The notes under the pieces were generated by a model. It ran no database searches, was not told the origin of the DNA, and worked only from the letters and a program-made list of their open reading frames with translations. Made by a program: the position numbers and the translations under genes. A stretch of 64,000 nt of DNA from Brachypodium distachyon (Eukaryota > Streptophyta > Magnoliopsida > Poales > Poaceae), in the NCBI RefSeq assembly GCF_000005505.3, contig NC_016131.3:51321355-51385354 (forward strand). The letters are read 5' to 3'. Below, piece after piece: positions 45,117 through 58,000 of this stretch; position 1 is the first letter of the stretch; each line of letters starts with the position of its first letter.

Positions 45117-45654
45117 AACGGTGGTGCCTTACCCACGGGTGACGCTGCGGCAGCATGGCTCTTTAAGCTAGTGTAGCCGAGCAAGGCCCGATTATAATCC
45201 ACTAGCACAAAGTTGAATAAAGATAAGTGTTGCTTCAATGAATATTGTGCTTTGATATTTAATGAGTGCTTCTGTCTCCTGCTCTAGGTGCACAGAATTG
45301 TCTCCTCATCATTGGCTGTGAGCAGGGGGCTGCCAGAACCCTGAAAACCAAGCTCGTTGCCGGGACGTCCCGGAACGAGGCCTAGCAGTTGCCGGACCTG
45401 TCCGCCACGTGCTACGTCCTAGCAAGGCACCATAGGAATAGAAAGATGCTCACACCCAAGTCTGAGGTCGACTCTTCTGTGCCCGAGGGCTGGGAGGCAG
45501 GAGGATGTCCAGTTTGAACTATTTTTCGTGCATTTCGAAATTTTTGCTATGCACCTTCAGCACTACAGGAATCTGACATGCAGGTTAAAGATGAGGCGAA
45601 GGCACACTATGATGCTCATGGGGTGGTCACGGGTGTCGTCGTCTTGCAAGTAAG
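45117..45654 (+). other. RIRE2-1 3' non-coding region, left part
   Basis: Follows the pol stop. It shares with RIRE2-2 (minus, 22900-23520) a stretch after the stop codon containing AATAAA (45216-45221), a gctgggaggcaggagg block (about 45490) and the caggttaaagatgagg…cacgggtg area. No open frame. It is interrupted by element E at 45655. Confidence 0.65.
45216..45221 (+). promoter_or_regulatory. Possible polyadenylation signal AATAAA
   Basis: Lies about 100 bp after the pol stop. The same hexamer is present at the equivalent place in RIRE2-2 (minus, 23419-23424). Conservation in both copies supports it, but LTR-driven transcripts normally end in the 3' LTR, so its role is unproven. Confidence 0.35.
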
Positions 45655-48600
45655 TGAAGCGATCCCCTTCACAAGGGTTCGATCTCTGTGCTTACTTGTG
45701 CTAGTCCCTGGATCGACTCACTAGCACACACAGTTCAAGATGTAATACCAAGATACAAAGGTCAAAAGTACTTTATTACATCGTATCATCCAGAACTTAA
45801 ATTATACTTACAAACTTGCATGACCTCTTGGGCCAGCATAAACAAATAATGTTCAAAACCATGACAACAATGTATCATGAAGCTGCAGCGGAAAAGTAGA
45901 GTAAAAGGGCCTCATCTACTCCCAGAGGAGAGAGCATGTTGGAATGTAAGCACATGACCCATGACAAAACGACGAACCTCACTCATCGTCGGATCCACCT
46001 GCATTATTAATTGCAGCCACTACGTGGTCAATACATTTGAATGTATTGGCAAGCTCACCAGAGTTATAAACGACCTACCAGGTACATGCATAGTTTGGCT
46101 AAGTGGGGTTTGGCTATTTTGCACAAAAGCATCTTTATTCAAATCCTATCATTTTTAGACAAATAGTTTTGAATTCTATTGGACACGGGGTAGAAACACC
46201 CATGCTCCTATTAACCTAGGCACATTGAGTAGAAACATCAATGCTCCTACCCAGTTCAAACCATTCATTTTATTAGGAAATTGGAATGAGTGAGACTTTC
46301 CTTACAGCTCCGATGTCTAGTTGCTCATAATTGTCCGTAACCGGGGACACGGCTAAGTACTTAGTTTGACACTCTCGAGAGGTGGTACACTTTACCCACA
46401 AGAAATCGACGTGTTAATCCCTTGCTGTCCTCCAGGTGGAGTAGCAACGGCATCGATTACAGGAATTTTCAGAACATATTCCCCCAGACCACCTGAGGGA
46501 CGCGCCCCCACCTACACTGCTACATACCGATGTCACCTCGGATCCGGGTTCATATTTCTTACATCCATCCTGGCAGAGCCCATAATACCATGTGGTTGTA
46601 CTGGAAGCTACTAAACAGGAAACTAGTCCAGTCTCTGGTTATCCCGGGTGGCATCCCACATTGTGACGCAGGCGCTCCCCGAATCGCACGGGGAGACGAC
46701 CATGGACGCTCCCGAATCACACGGAGAGACGACTCAGCGGGCCCCATAGAAATGGACCTAACGTCACGACATCCGAAAACTCAAAGCAGCCCACCCAGGA
46801 TGGTTCATTGAATTACTTGTTTTGCCATACGCTAGGAAATTCATATTGTAATTCAATAGTATCACATTGTATTAATACCACCCTCGTATATTATCATAGC
46901 ATAGCATTTTACTACTACGATGGCAATTGGTGGTAAGGTCATGACAAAGGTATCCTATACTAGTAGGATAGATCATAGCTAGCATAGATACAATAATAAT
47001 CCTGACAATGCAACTAATAAAATCTAGTGCATAATAAAATAATAGGTGAATGATCAAAGTGAACTTGCCTTGATAGTAGTTGGAGTTCAAACACTCGTCA
47101 CAATCGCAAGGTTCGCTCTCCGAGACTACTATACAATCAACAAACATATACACACACATAAACACATAATACAAACATGACAAAAGAATATGTATGCCAT
47201 GGTGCGATGCAAAACATATGACATGGGTGGGTTGGTTTTATTTGGGTGATCTACTGGTCCAAAGCATTGATAATTAGGCACATGCAATTAGGGTTTTTAA
47301 ATGAATTGCAAAGCCTAGGGTTTAAACCCTAAAATGAGGTTTTATTAGCATTAACCAAATAGATTAATTCAAAACATTTATTTCTCTGTCCCATTGGACA
47401 GAGGACATTAAAACAAAATTTTGGGCACTGGTTTCATTCAAAAAGGACTTCTAAATAATTAGTTATGATTTAAATGGTATGAACCCTAATCTGTAATTTG
47501 AATGTGATTCAAATATTCAAATTTAAATTTGGACAGTGCCAAAAGATTCTACACTTTCTAAGGATTCCAAAAAGGTGTGGATCATTAAATTTGGCCAAAC
47601 AGATTTAAAGTTATGATCATTTGAAGTTACAGGGGCCTATCTGCAAAAGTGCCTTTTATTAATTCCGGGGGATTAAAATTACATTTTTATTTTATAAAAA
47701 CGGGGTGACACGTGGCAGCTTCTGATAGGCGCGTACCGGTTCACTTAAGGGAATGAACCCGATCTAATCCGGGCCGTTGATCAAAGATCGGACGGACGAG
47801 GGGAGTTCTAGGGTTTACCGGGCGGCGCGGGCGGCCGGAGTCGGAGGAGACGGCGGCGCGGGCACGGGCGCGGCGGCGCGGGGGCGCTCCGGCGACGTGG
47901 GCGTGACGGGGAAGACACGGGGAGGCGCGGCGCGGCACGGCGGAGACGGGGGTGCGGTCGGCAGCGCTCGGGGACGGCGCGGTCGACGCCTAGGACGAAG
48001 ACGGCCGGCGGCGCGGGCGCGGCTCCGGCGAAGGATTCCGGCGGCCTGGCGGCGTGCGTGCGAGGGAAAACCGGGGGGAAAAGAAGAGGGGGTCGCGGGG
48101 GTTATATAGACGAGCTCGGGCGTGAAAAAGGAAGGCCGGAGGAGCGGATTGCGGCGGCGGGCGCGCGGGGACGGCGGCCGGAAATCGCGGCGGCGGCGCG
48201 GGCGTTTCCTTCCGGGGAAGAAGACCCTGACGCGTGGGTCCCACGCGTCAGCGGCAGCGGGCGCGCGCGCACGTGGCTGGGCCGGTCGGGTCGGCTCGGG
48301 CGCGGTCGGACCAGGCCGGTTCGGCCCAAAACGGCCGGTTCGGTCCGGTTTTCTATTTTTTTTTTTCTTTTAGCCTTTTCTTTTTCTGCTTTTCTCATTT
48401 CTTTGATATCTTTTGAGTTTGAACTCCAAATTGGTCCAAATAAATCCCAGAAAATTTCTAAAATCATATTCTACCATGATACAACTTTTGGAAGTAGTTT
48501 CACCTCAAAATAAAATATGTAAATATAGATTTGCCCTATAAATGCCTTTAGGGCCATATATCTGTTTAAATAAAATACTTTTTCAACTCCAAATAATTAT

Positions 48601-48806
48601 CCAAAAATTATGGGATAGCTTATATATGCACTAAACCCTTTTTATACATCAACCCTATTGGTTTGAAAATCCAAAGGTTACAGGGATGTAAACAAGATCT
48701 CTTAAAGCCTTTTTGTGATTCAAAATTTGAATTCAAATACGCAATTGTGGCATGCTGCTCATGGATGCAATGCACATGTAAAAGTTTGAAATTTTGGGAT
48801 GTTACA
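45655..48806 (-). repeat. Element E 3' LTR (3152 bp)
   Basis: Minus TGTAACATCCC…GATCGCTTCA. The GC-rich promoter zone is about 47760-48350. The perfect palindrome tgacgcgtggg/cccacgcgtca lies at 48228-48250 and TATATAA (minus) at 48102-48108. It matches the partner LTR throughout. Confidence 0.95.
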
Positions 48807-48822
48807 GACCTAACCCCCTTAA
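48807..48822 (-). other. Element E polypurine tract
   Basis: Minus strand CTTAAGGGGGTTAGGTC directly precedes the 3' LTR start. The gag-pol stop codon TAA (48819-48821) overlaps it. Confidence 0.85.
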
Positions 48823-51800
48823 GATGAATCTCGTCCTCGAGATTCGGTGTGGCTAGCAAAGAGGTGTGGGTGGTCTTCTCGAAGATCAACTTCGCGTTCC
48901 CAAGTGGCTTCTTCTTCTGTGTGATGGTCCCATTGGACTTTGCAAAACTTGATGGTCTTGGATCGGGTCTGCCTCTCAGCTGTGTCCAAGATCCTGATCG
49001 GTTTTTCCTCATATGTGAGGTCACTCTGCAATTGGACTTCTTCTAGAGGTATCGTATCCCTCAGGGGTGTGTCGGCCATCTCGGGGTGACACTTCTTCAG
49101 TTGCGATACATGGAAGACATTGTGGACGTTTGACAGTGCTTCCGGCAAATCCAACTTGTAGGCTACCTCTCCTTGTCGCGACAAGATCTTGAAAGGTCCA
49201 ATGAAACGGGGTGCTAGTTTCCCTTTTATACCAAATCTCTTTACCCCGCGTATCGGTGAAACTCTGAGATACGCTCTATCTTCAGCTTCATAGGTAACCT
49301 CCCTACGTTTTGTATCCGCATAGCTCTTTTGTCTTGACTGAGCTACCTTCAGTCGGTCTCGGATGAGTCTAACCTTTTCTTCGGCATCTTTTATCATGTC
49401 TGGGCCGAATAGGTTACGGTCTCCTACACCATCCCATAACAATGGTGTTCTGCATTTCCTTCCATACAAGGCTTCAAACGGTGACATACTAATGCTAGCT
49501 TGGAAGCTGTTGTTGTATGAGAATTCTGCATACGGCAAATTGTCATCCCAACTAGACCCATAATCTAGAGCACAAGCTCTCAACATATCTTCAAGGATCT
49601 GATTTACTCTCTCGGTCTGTCCATCCGTCTGCGGATGGAAGGCTGTACTGAATTCTAGTCTCGTTCCTAGAGACTCATGTAGTTGTCCCCAAAATCTTGA
49701 GGTAAATTGAGTACCTCTGTCTGAAACTATTTCCTTGGGTACTCCGTGTAAACACACTATTCTGGACATGTAGCGTTTCGCTAACTGTGCACTGGTGTAT
49801 GTAGTCTTCACTGGTATGAAGTGGGCAACCTTGGTTAAACGGTCAACCACTACCCAAATGGAATCATATCCTGATCTAGTCCTTGGTAGCCCGGTGATAA
49901 AGTCCATGCCGACTTTATCCCATTTCCAGTCCGGTATAGGCAATGGTCTCAGTAACCCTGCTGGCTTCTGGTGTTCTGCCTTAACTCTGCTGCACACATC
50001 GCACAAGGCAATGAACTCTGCGATGTCATGCTTCAATCCGGACCACCAAAATGTTTCCTTGAGGTCCATGTACATCTTTGTGTTTCCAGGGTGGATTGAA
50101 TATGGTGAATCGTGGGCTTCTTGCAAAATCAACTTTCTGATTTTCGGATCTTGCGGTACGCAAATGCGTTTTCCGAACCATATGGTTCCCTGATCGTCTT
50201 CTCGAAAATCTTTGGCCTTTCCACTAATCATATTCCCTCTTATTTCCTTTATTTCCGAATCATCTTTTTGTGCTTCTCTAATCTTATCTAGCAGTGTGGG
50301 TTGCACTTCCAAAGTGGCTAAGTAACCTTCCGGTACTATTTCTAGTCTGAGGTCTTTGAACTGTTCGCACAACTCTGGTGGTAACTCTCCAGCTGTTAGT
50401 CCATTTACATAGCCCTTGCGGCTCAATGCGTCGGCTACGACGTTAGCCTTGCCTGGATGGTATTGTAAATTCAGGTCGTAATCTTTTATCAGTTCTAACC
50501 ATCTTCTCTGCCTCAGGTTCAGCTCCTTCTGGGTGAAAATGTACTTCAGACTCTTATGGTCAGTAAACAGCTCACAGTGCTTTCCCATCAGATAGTGCCT
50601 CCAGGTCTTCAAGGCGTGCACTACTGATGCTAACTCCAAGTCATGAGTGGGATAGTTGCCTTCGTGGCTCTTTAGTTGTCGCGAAGCGTACGCTACAACT
50701 CTTCCTCCTTGCATTAACACTCCTCCCAATCCTTGACGTGAGGCGTCACAGTATACTTGAAAATCCTCTTGTAGGTCAGGCAAAACAAGGATGGGTGCGG
50801 ACACTAGCCTTTTCTTCAATTCCTGGAAACTCTCTTCACAAAACTCATTCCAGGCAAACTTCTTCTCTTTCTTTAACAGCTCTGTCATGGGTTTCGTTAT
50901 TTTGGAGAAATTCTCAATGAATCTCCGATAGTAACCAGCAAGTCCAAGGAAACTACGGACTTCTCCGACGTTCTTCGGTGCCTCCCATTCTGTAACTGCT
51001 GCAACCTTAGCTGGGTCAACGGCTACTCCGGCTCCTGACACTATGTGTCCAAGAAAGCTGACTTCTGATAACCAAAATTCACACTTGCTGAATTTGGCGT
51101 ACAGCTGGTGCGCTCTCAACTTCTCCAAAATCATGCGCAGATGCTGCTCATGTTCCTTTTTGCTCTTGGAATAGATCAGTATGTCATCGATGAATACTAC
51201 GACGAACTTGTCCAAGAATTCCATGAACACCTTGTTCATCATGTTCATGAAGTATGCAGGTGCATTGGTCAAACCAAAAGGCATCACGGTGTACTCGTAC
51301 AGTCCATACCTAGTGGTGAACGCTGTCTTGGGTATATCCATTTCCCGGATTTTCAGCTGAAAATACCCTGATCGCAGATCGATCTTTGAGAACACTTGAG
51401 CTCCCTTCAACTGGTCGAATAAATCATTGATTATGGGTAAAGGATACTTATTCTTTATCGTCACCTCGTTGAGTGAACGATAGTCAATGCACATCCGTTG
51501 GCTCTTGTCCTTCTTTTCTACAAACAGGACAGGTGCTCCCCAGGGTGATGAACTGGGGCGGATGAACCCTTTCGCTAACTGTTCAGCTAGCTGCTTCTTC
51601 AATTCTTTCAACTCGTCCACAGCCATCTTATATGGTCTCTTGGCTATGGGTCCACTTCCTGGCATTAACTCAATAAGGAACTCCACATCACGGTCCGGTG
51701 GCATGCCTGGTAATTCCTCTGGAAACACGTCTGGGTATTCCTTCACTATTGGTACTTCGTCCATACTAACCCCCTTAAGAGCATTAACCTTGGGTCTCTT

Positions 51801-53372
51801 AAGCTCGTGGGTTGACTTGTACCGGATGCGTCTCTTGTCTGGGGTAGTGAGGGTGACAGTTCTCTGGGCACAGTCTACTAATCCTTCATATAAGGTCAAC
51901 CAGTCCATTCCCAAGATTAGGTCCAGTCCTCGGGAATCTATAACTATGAGATCAGAGGGAAAAATATGTCTCCCAATACTTAGGGGTAGCTGGCGACAGT
52001 GTCGGGTTGCTAGTATTGTTCCACCCGGTGAGTTCACTTTCATGGGTCTAGCCATGGTCTTAGAGGGTAATTTGCCTCTTTCTACCAATACTCTTGAAAT
52101 GAATGAATGCGATGCTCCAGTGTCAAATAGAACAAGTACTTCATAAGCATTAATGTGGAAGGTGCCAAGTATGATACCTGGTTCCTCGGTGATCTCTTCC
52201 ACATCCACGTGATTCACGTGGCCCTTCTGGAATGGATTGGGCTTGTTCCCAGTGCCATCCTGGTTGTCCGGGCAGTTGGTGGCATAGTGTCCCATCTTGT
52301 GACACTTGTAGCACTCCACCTTGCTCATGTCCTTATTGGCATTGTGGTTCTGACCATTGTTGTTCTGGCCATTGCCGTTGTTCCTGCCGTTCCCGTTGCC
52401 ATTGATGGGCCTTGGGTGAGCGAACTGGTGCTGTTGCTGATGCTGGTGCTGCTGATGGTGTCGGTTCACATTGCCACCCTGATGGTGGTGTCTTTGGCTT
52501 CCCTGGCGGTGGTGGTGGCTATTACCTCCACTGCGGTGGTTGCCCTGGTTCCCGTTCCTGCTCAAGGAGGAACTGCCACTTCCGTCATAGGAGGTGCGCT
52601 GCTTCTGGTGCGGTCCAGTGTGAGAGCCCCCCTGGTGAAGTCTTTTCTTGCGGCTCTCCATTTGTGCGAGCTTGCTTTCCAAAATAATGGCCTTGTCGAT
52701 CAAGGACTGGTAGGTCGGGGTGTAAGCAATAGCAAGTTGAACTGACAGTTCGTCGTTCAGACCATCCAAGAACTTCTCTCTGCGCTTGGCGTCGGTGTTC
52801 ACATCGTCCGGTGCATAGCGGGACAGCTGGTTGAATACTTCTATGTACTCTGACACAGAGCGGCTTCCTTGTCGTAGCCTGTGAAATTCCTTCTTCTTCA
52901 GGCTGAGCACTCCCGCAGAGATGTGGGCAGTGCGGAAGGCTTCCTGGAACATGTCCCAGGTGACATCCTCGATGGGGGTGGTGATCTGAAAATTTTCCCA
53001 CCATGACGCTGCGGGTCCTTCTAGCAAATGAGCTGCGAATCGCACTTTCTCTTCGTCAGTGCAGTTGATGGTGACCAATTTCTTGTTGACTGACCGGAGC
53101 CAATCGTCAGCCATAATAGGCTCAGTGGAGCTGGAAAAAGTGGGCGGGCGCAAACGTAGAAATCTTGTCAACATGTCCACTTGGGGTGGGTGGTGTTGCT
53201 GGTTGTTGTGATTCTGCTGGTTGTTGTTGTTGTTGTTGGCCAACTGTTGGGTGATCATCTGGAAGAATTGGGTCTGAGCGGCCAATAACTGTTGCATGGT
53301 GGCAGCGTTTCCGTCAGCTTCGGCATTGTTAGCCTCAGCGTTGTTGGCGGGGTTCCGGCGTCTCGGAGGCAT
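48819..53372 (-). CDS. gag-pol: Element E Gag-Pol polyprotein (1517 aa)
   Basis: Single uninterrupted frame, ATG at 53370-53372. Residues: basic/Asn-rich N-terminus 1-65; capsid-type Gag domain about 85-240 (AASWWENFQ at 121-129); His/Asn/Gln-rich linker about 250-345; zinc knuckle C354-C357-H362-C367; aspartic protease D417TGA; RT about 590-770 with F727IDD; RNase H with D876, E913, D938, D981. The integrase has zinc finger H1087-H1094-C1124-C1127 and catalytic D1157, D1218, E1254 (D,D35E). A chromodomain at about 1455-1494 ([19 protein letters not shown]) follows. The polyprotein assembles particles, copies its RNA and inserts the cDNA; the chromodomain is thought to guide insertion to heterochromatin. 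The order PR-RT-RH-IN-CHD and the wording are Tekay/Del type. No missing residue was found; the protein appears complete. Confidence 0.96.
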   Translation of the reverse strand: MPPRRRNPANNAEANNAEADGNAATMQQLLAAQTQFFQMITQQLANNNNNNQQNHNNQQHHPPQVDMLTRFLRLRPPTFSSSTEPIMADDWLRSVNKKLVTINCTDEEKVRFAAHLLEGPAASWWENFQITTPIEDVTWDMFQEAFRTAHISAGVLSLKKKEFHRLRQGSRSVSEYIEVFNQLSRYAPDDVNTDAKRREKFLDGLNDELSVQLAIAYTPTYQSLIDKAIILESKLAQMESRKKRLHQGGSHTGPHQKQRTSYDGSGSSSLSRNGNQGNHRSGGNSHHHRQGSQRHHHQGGNVNRHHQQHQHQQQHQFAHPRPINGNGNGRNNGNGQNNNGQNHNANKDMSKVECYKCHKMGHYATNCPDNQDGTGNKPNPFQKGHVNHVDVEEITEEPGIILGTFHINAYEVLVLFDTGASHSFISRVLVERGKLPSKTMARPMKVNSPGGTILATRHCRQLPLSIGRHIFPSDLIVIDSRGLDLILGMDWLTLYEGLVDCAQRTVTLTTPDKRRIRYKSTHELKRPKVNALKGVSMDEVPIVKEYPDVFPEELPGMPPDRDVEFLIELMPGSGPIAKRPYKMAVDELKELKKQLAEQLAKGFIRPSSSPWGAPVLFVEKKDKSQRMCIDYRSLNEVTIKNKYPLPIINDLFDQLKGAQVFSKIDLRSGYFQLKIREMDIPKTAFTTRYGLYEYTVMPFGLTNAPAYFMNMMNKVFMEFLDKFVVVFIDDILIYSKSKKEHEQHLRMILEKLRAHQLYAKFSKCEFWLSEVSFLGHIVSGAGVAVDPAKVAAVTEWEAPKNVGEVRSFLGLAGYYRRFIENFSKITKPMTELLKKEKKFAWNEFCEESFQELKKRLVSAPILVLPDLQEDFQVYCDASRQGLGGVLMQGGRVVAYASRQLKSHEGNYPTHDLELASVVHALKTWRHYLMGKHCELFTDHKSLKYIFTQKELNLRQRRWLELIKDYDLNLQYHPGKANVVADALSRKGYVNGLTAGELPPELCEQFKDLRLEIVPEGYLATLEVQPTLLDKIREAQKDDSEIKEIRGNMISGKAKDFREDDQGTIWFGKRICVPQDPKIRKLILQEAHDSPYSIHPGNTKMYMDLKETFWWSGLKHDIAEFIALCDVCSRVKAEHQKPAGLLRPLPIPDWKWDKVGMDFITGLPRTRSGYDSIWVVVDRLTKVAHFIPVKTTYTSAQLAKRYMSRIVCLHGVPKEIVSDRGTQFTSRFWGQLHESLGTRLEFSTAFHPQTDGQTERVNQILEDMLRACALDYGSSWDDNLPYAEFSYNNSFQASISMSPFEALYGRKCRTPLLWDGVGDRNLFGPDMIKDAEEKVRLIRDRLKVAQSRQKSYADTKRREVTYEAEDRAYLRVSPIRGVKRFGIKGKLAPRFIGPFKILSRQGEVAYKLDLPEALSNVHNVFHVSQLKKCHPEMADTPLRDTIPLEEVQLQSDLTYEEKPIRILDTAERQTRSKTIKFCKVQWDHHTEEEATWEREVDLREDHPHLFASHTESRGRDSS

Positions 53373-53666
53373 CTGTTTAGGGTAGCATAGATGAGGAAAA
53401 CAGATAGAATAGAGCTAAGGATAACTAAACCCCCAAAACCAGGTAGTAACTCAAGCATATATCAATCATACACTCATCAACATAAAAGGTTTTGAAAAAT
53501 CATAACAAAACACACTTGTATATGGTGGGGCATTGCCCATAAAGAAAAGAGTACGAGGAGAAAGCAATCGACCTACATTGCCATACACATAGATTGTATG
53601 GTCAATGACTAACTCGCAATGGTGATAACGATAAAAACTAATAAAAGCTGGTAGGCATCAATAAAT
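53373..53666 (-). other. Spacer between ORF0 and gag in element E
   Basis: 294 bp without an open frame. How the downstream gag-pol is translated from an RNA whose first ORF is ORF0 (splicing, re-initiation or an internal promoter) cannot be told from the sequence. Confidence 0.6.
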
Positions 53667-54539
53667 CTAAGGGAGTGTGGCTGTCGGTGTGGTCCCGTTC
53701 GCCTTCATCTTGGAGCGGGTGTTTGTAGCAGGGGTGTCCATCTCGTGGACCTCCTGGGGCTCCTCCTCCTCAGTCGGCTCCTCCTCCTGAGCCTCCATCT
53801 CCTGATCCTGTGGTGGAGGTGGGACCTGGTCTGGCGCCGGTGCGGCAGCTGGTGCTGCTGCGGCTGCTGCTGCGATGAACGCCTGGAACTGCTCGCAGTA
53901 GTAGCGAGCCTGGTCCCTCTCGTACTGCAGCTGCTCGATGGCGTCTCCCATATTGAGGACAGTGTTCTCCAACACGGCCTTGTCCTCCAGCCACTGGGTC
54001 TTCTCTCCCATTAGGTTACCAACCTGCTCCTCGGCGAGGTCGGCCCTGGTCATCTCGTGCTCGAGACAAGACTCCAAGTCCACGGTGTTTATCTCCATGT
54101 TCTCGAAGTGGGTCGTCACTGGGGTCGCATCCTCGTCGTTGGTCGTAGCCACCGCCGAGCATGCATGGTTCCGCCTTCCAAAGAGGAGGAAGGAGGAATC
54201 CTCGGGGAACTCGTGCCGATAGTCCCGGCACACCTGTGCGAAGGCGCACTGCATGGCGAACTGAAGGCCCTGCTCGAAGGTGGGGTAGCGGCTGATGAAG
54301 GTGATATCCGGTGTAGCTGGCGCGATCTCACGCCCCCGGATCTTCGCCTCGATCTCCCACCGTGGCTGCCATCCCTCGGGTGCGGCGGTCTCAACTCGGC
54401 CTCTGAACCTGGGTGGTGGCAGGTCGAGGAAAGCACACAGTGCCGCCAAAGGGGCACTGAACAGCTGATCGTCGTCCGTGGAAGGGTAGTAGACGCGGGT
54501 GAACGGCGGTACATTGCCGAACGGTGTTGGGCTTCCCAT
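53667..54539 (-). CDS. Element E ORF0, 290-aa protein of unknown function
   Basis: First ORF after the primer-binding site, in the same orientation as gag-pol. Residues: N-terminal segment with PPFTRVYYPSTDDD (11-24); FRGRVE (45-50); WEIEAKIRGREI (61-72); a predicted helix around GLQFAMQCAFAQVC (91-104); FGRR (120-123); coiled-coil-like region about 150-222 (EHEMTRADLAEEQVGNL); Ala-rich 223-235; Pro 240-243; acidic 246-266; basic/Thr-rich tail. No catalytic motif, zinc finger or membrane segment is recognisable. The same protein family occurs at the same place in element C. Rice RIRE3/RIRE8 are remembered as having an extra ORF before gag; I cannot verify homology here. Conservation in two subfamilies argues for a role in the element's life cycle. 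Confidence 0.85.
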   Translation of the reverse strand: MGSPTPFGNVPPFTRVYYPSTDDDQLFSAPLAALCAFLDLPPPRFRGRVETAAPEGWQPRWEIEAKIRGREIAPATPDITFISRYPTFEQGLQFAMQCAFAQVCRDYRHEFPEDSSFLLFGRRNHACSAVATTNDEDATPVTTHFENMEINTVDLESCLEHEMTRADLAEEQVGNLMGEKTQWLEDKAVLENTVLNMGDAIEQLQYERDQARYYCEQFQAFIAAAAAAAPAAAPAPDQVPPPPQDQEMEAQEEEPTEEEEPQEVHEMDTPATNTRSKMKANGTTPTATLP

Positions 54540-55006
54540 CTATAGAAAATAAAGAAGGAGATAAGGGAGTATCAGTGACATGATCAAATGGTCGAATGTA
54601 AGTAAAAATAAAAATAAAAGTGGTAGAGTGGGAATCAAGTGATAACATTAGTATCAAGGGTGGAAATGTAAATATAAAATTGGATGCATACTAACATGTG
54701 AACAACATGGCAACATGATTATAGTGGTGTATGGTGTAAAAATCGAATATGCATCTGTGGTAAAATATATTAAGCATACATATGTAGTAATAAACATAGT
54801 ATTCGGTGTATATGTGGAATAAAACAATAAACATGTCATGCATATGTAAGTTATAAATGCAAAGATTTAGATGAATAGGGATAAGGAATAAAATGTATGT
54901 ATATAGATATAGAACAGAAAGGGATGAGAACATTTCCTAAGGTTTGGTCTTTGGTCTTGTCTTATCTTAATCCAAACTAAGGTCACGTTCCTACAGGCAA
55001 CACTTT
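54540..55006 (-). other. Element E leader between primer-binding site and ORF0
   Basis: AT-rich, no long ORF; expected to hold the RNA packaging signal. I see no recognisable motif. Confidence 0.5.
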
Positions 55007-55018
55007 GCTCTGATACCA
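55007..55018 (-). other. Element E primer-binding site (initiator tRNA-Met)
   Basis: TGGTATCAGAGC on minus, two bases (GA) inside the 5' LTR. Confidence 0.93.
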
Positions 55019-55020
55019 TC

Positions 55021-58000
55021 TGAAGCGATCCCCTTCACAAGGGTTCGATCTCTGTGCTTACTTGTGCTAGTCCCTGGATCGACTCACTAGCACACACAGT
55101 TCAAGATGTAATACCAAGATACAAAGGTCAAAAGTACTTTATTACATCGTATCATCCAGAACTTAAATTATACTTACAAACTTGCATGACCTCTTGGGCC
55201 AGCATAAACAAATAATGTTCAAAACCATGACAACAATGTATCATGAAGCTGCAGCGGAAAAGTAGAGTAAAAGGGCCTCATCTACTCCCAGAGGAGAGAG
55301 CATGTTGGAATGTAAGCACATGACCCATGACAAAACGACGAACCTCACTCATCGTCGGATCCACCTGCATTATTAATTGCAGCCACTACGTGGTCAATAC
55401 ATTTGAATGTATTGGCAAGCTCACCAGAGTTATAAACGACCTACCAGGTACATGCATAGTTTGGCTAAGTGGGGTTTGGCTATTTTGCACAAAAGCATCT
55501 TTATTCAAATCCTATCATTTTTAGACAAATAGTTTTGAATTCTATTGGACACGGGGTAGAAACACCCATGCTCCTATTAACCTAGGCACATTGAGTAGAA
55601 ACATCAATGCTCCTACCCAGTTCAAACCATTCATTTTATTAGGAAATTGGAATGAGTGAGACTTTCCTTACAGCTCCGATGTCTAGTTGCTCATAATTGT
55701 CCGTAACCGGGGACACGGCTAAGTACTTAGTTTGACACTCTCGAGAGGTGGTACACTTTACCCACAAGAAATCGACGTGTTAATCCCTTGCTGTCCTCCA
55801 GGTGGAGTAGCAACGGCATCGATTACAGGAATTTTCAGAACATATTCCCCCAGACCACCTGAGGGACGCGCCCCCACCTACACTGCTACATACCGATGTC
55901 ACCTCGGATCCGGGTTCATATTTCTTACATCCATCCTGGCAGAGCCCATAATACCATGTGGTTGTACTGGAAGCTACTAAACAGGAAACTAGTCCAGTCT
56001 CTGGTTATCCCGGGTGGCATCCCACATTGTGACGCAGGCGCTCCCCGAATCGCACGGGGAGACGACCATGGACGCTCCCGAATCACACGGAGAGACGACT
56101 CAGCGGGCCCCATAGAAATGGACCTAACGTCACGACATCCGAAAACTCAAAGCAGCCCACCCAGGATGGTTCATTGAATTACTTGTTTTGCCATACGCTA
56201 GGAAATTCATATTGTAATTCAATAGTATCACATTGTATTAATACCACCCTCGTATATTATCATAGCATAGCATTTTACTACTACGATGGCAATTGGTGGT
56301 AAGGTCATGACAAAGGTATCCTATACTAGTAGGATAGATCATAGCTAGCATAGATACAATAATAATCCTGACAATGCAACTAATAAAATCTAGTGCATAA
56401 TAAAATAATAGGTGAATGATCAAAGTGAACTTGCCTTGATAGTAGTTGGAGTTCAAACACTCGTCACAATCGCAAGGTTCGCTCTCCGAGACTACTATAC
56501 AATCAACAAACATATACACACACATAAACACATAATACAAACATGACAAAAGAATATGTATGCCATGGTGCGATGCAAAACATATGACATGGGTGGGTTG
56601 GTTTTATTTGGGTGATCTACTGGTCCAAAGCATTGATAATTAGGCACATGCAATTAGGGTTTTTAAATGAATTGCAAAGCCTAGGGTTTAAACCCTAAAA
56701 TGAGGTTTTATTAGCATTAACCAAATAGATTAATTCAAAACATTTATTTCTCTGTCCCATTGGACAGAGGACATTAAAACAAAATTTTGGGCACTGGTTT
56801 CATTCAAAAAGGACTTCTAAATAATTAGTTATGATTTAAATGGTATGAACCCTAATCTGTAATTTGAATGTGATTCAAATATTCAAATTTAAATTTGGAC
56901 AGTGCCAAAAGATTCTACACTTTCTAAGGATTCCAAAAAGGTGTGGATCATTAAATTTGGCCAAACAGATTTAAAGTTATGATCATTTGAAGTTACAGGG
57001 GCCTATCTGCAAAAGTGCCTTTTATTAATTCCGGGGGATTAAAATTACATTTTTATTTTATAAAAACGGGGTGACACGTGGCAGCTTCTGATAGGCGCGT
57101 ACCGGTTCACTTAAGGGAATGAACCCGATCTAATCCGGGCCGTTGATCAAAGATCGGACGGACGAGGGGAGTTCTAGGGTTTACCGGGCGGCGCGGGCGG
57201 CCGGAGTCGGAGGAGACGGCGGCGCGGGCACGGGCGCGGCGGCGCGGGGGCGCTCCGGCGACGTGGGCGTGACGGGGAAGACACGGGGAGGCGCGGCGCG
57301 GCACGGCGGAGACGGGGGTGCGGTCGGCAGCGCTCGGGGACGGCGCGGTCGACGCCTAGGACGAAGACGGCCGGCGGCGCGGGCGCGGCTCCGGCGAAGG
57401 ATTCCGGCGGCCTGGCGGCGTGCGTGCGAGGGAAAACCGGGGGGAAAAGAAGAGGGGGTCGCGGGGGTTATATAGACGAGCTCGGGCGTGAAAAAGGAAG
57501 GCCGGAGGAGCGGATTGCGGCGGCGGGCGCGCGGGGACGGCGGCCGGAAATCGCGGCGGCGGCGCGGGCGTTTCCTTCCGGGGAAGAAGACCCTGACGCG
57601 TGGGTCCCACGCGTCAGCGGCAGCGGGCGCGCGCGCACGTGGCTGGGCCGGTCGGGTCGGCTCGGGCGCGGTCGGACCAGGCCGGTTCGGCCCAAAACGG
57701 CCGGTTCGGTCCGGTTTTCTATTTTTTTTTTTTTCTTTTAGCCTTTTCTTTTTCTGCTTTTCTCATTTCTTTGATATCTTTTGAGTTTGAACTCCAAATT
57801 GGTCCAAATAAATCCCAGAAAATTTCTAAAATCATATTCTACCATGATACAACTTTTGGAAGTAGTTTCACCTCAAAATAAAATATGTAAATATAGATTT
57901 GCCCTATAAATGCCTTTAGGGCCATATATCTGTTTAAATAAAATACTTTTTCAACTCCAAATAATTATCCAAAAATTATGGGATAGCTTATATATGCACT

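Noticed and set aside
45566..45580. cactacaggaatc as a CACTA terminus
   Set aside because: The position is homologous between RIRE2-1 and RIRE2-2, and there is no matching opposite terminus or subterminal repeats.
45582..45654. Apparent small exon between ctgacatgcag and cttgcaagtaagt, with element E inserted at the splice donor
   Set aside because: The same stretch aligns with the non-coding 3' region of RIRE2-2 (minus, about 22840-22920), including the cacgggtg block, so the splice-like bases are coincidental.
45961..46614. Short frames repeated at 55327-55980 and 59490-59693
   Set aside because: They repeat only because they lie in LTRs; no start context, no codon bias, not in gag-pol or ORF0.
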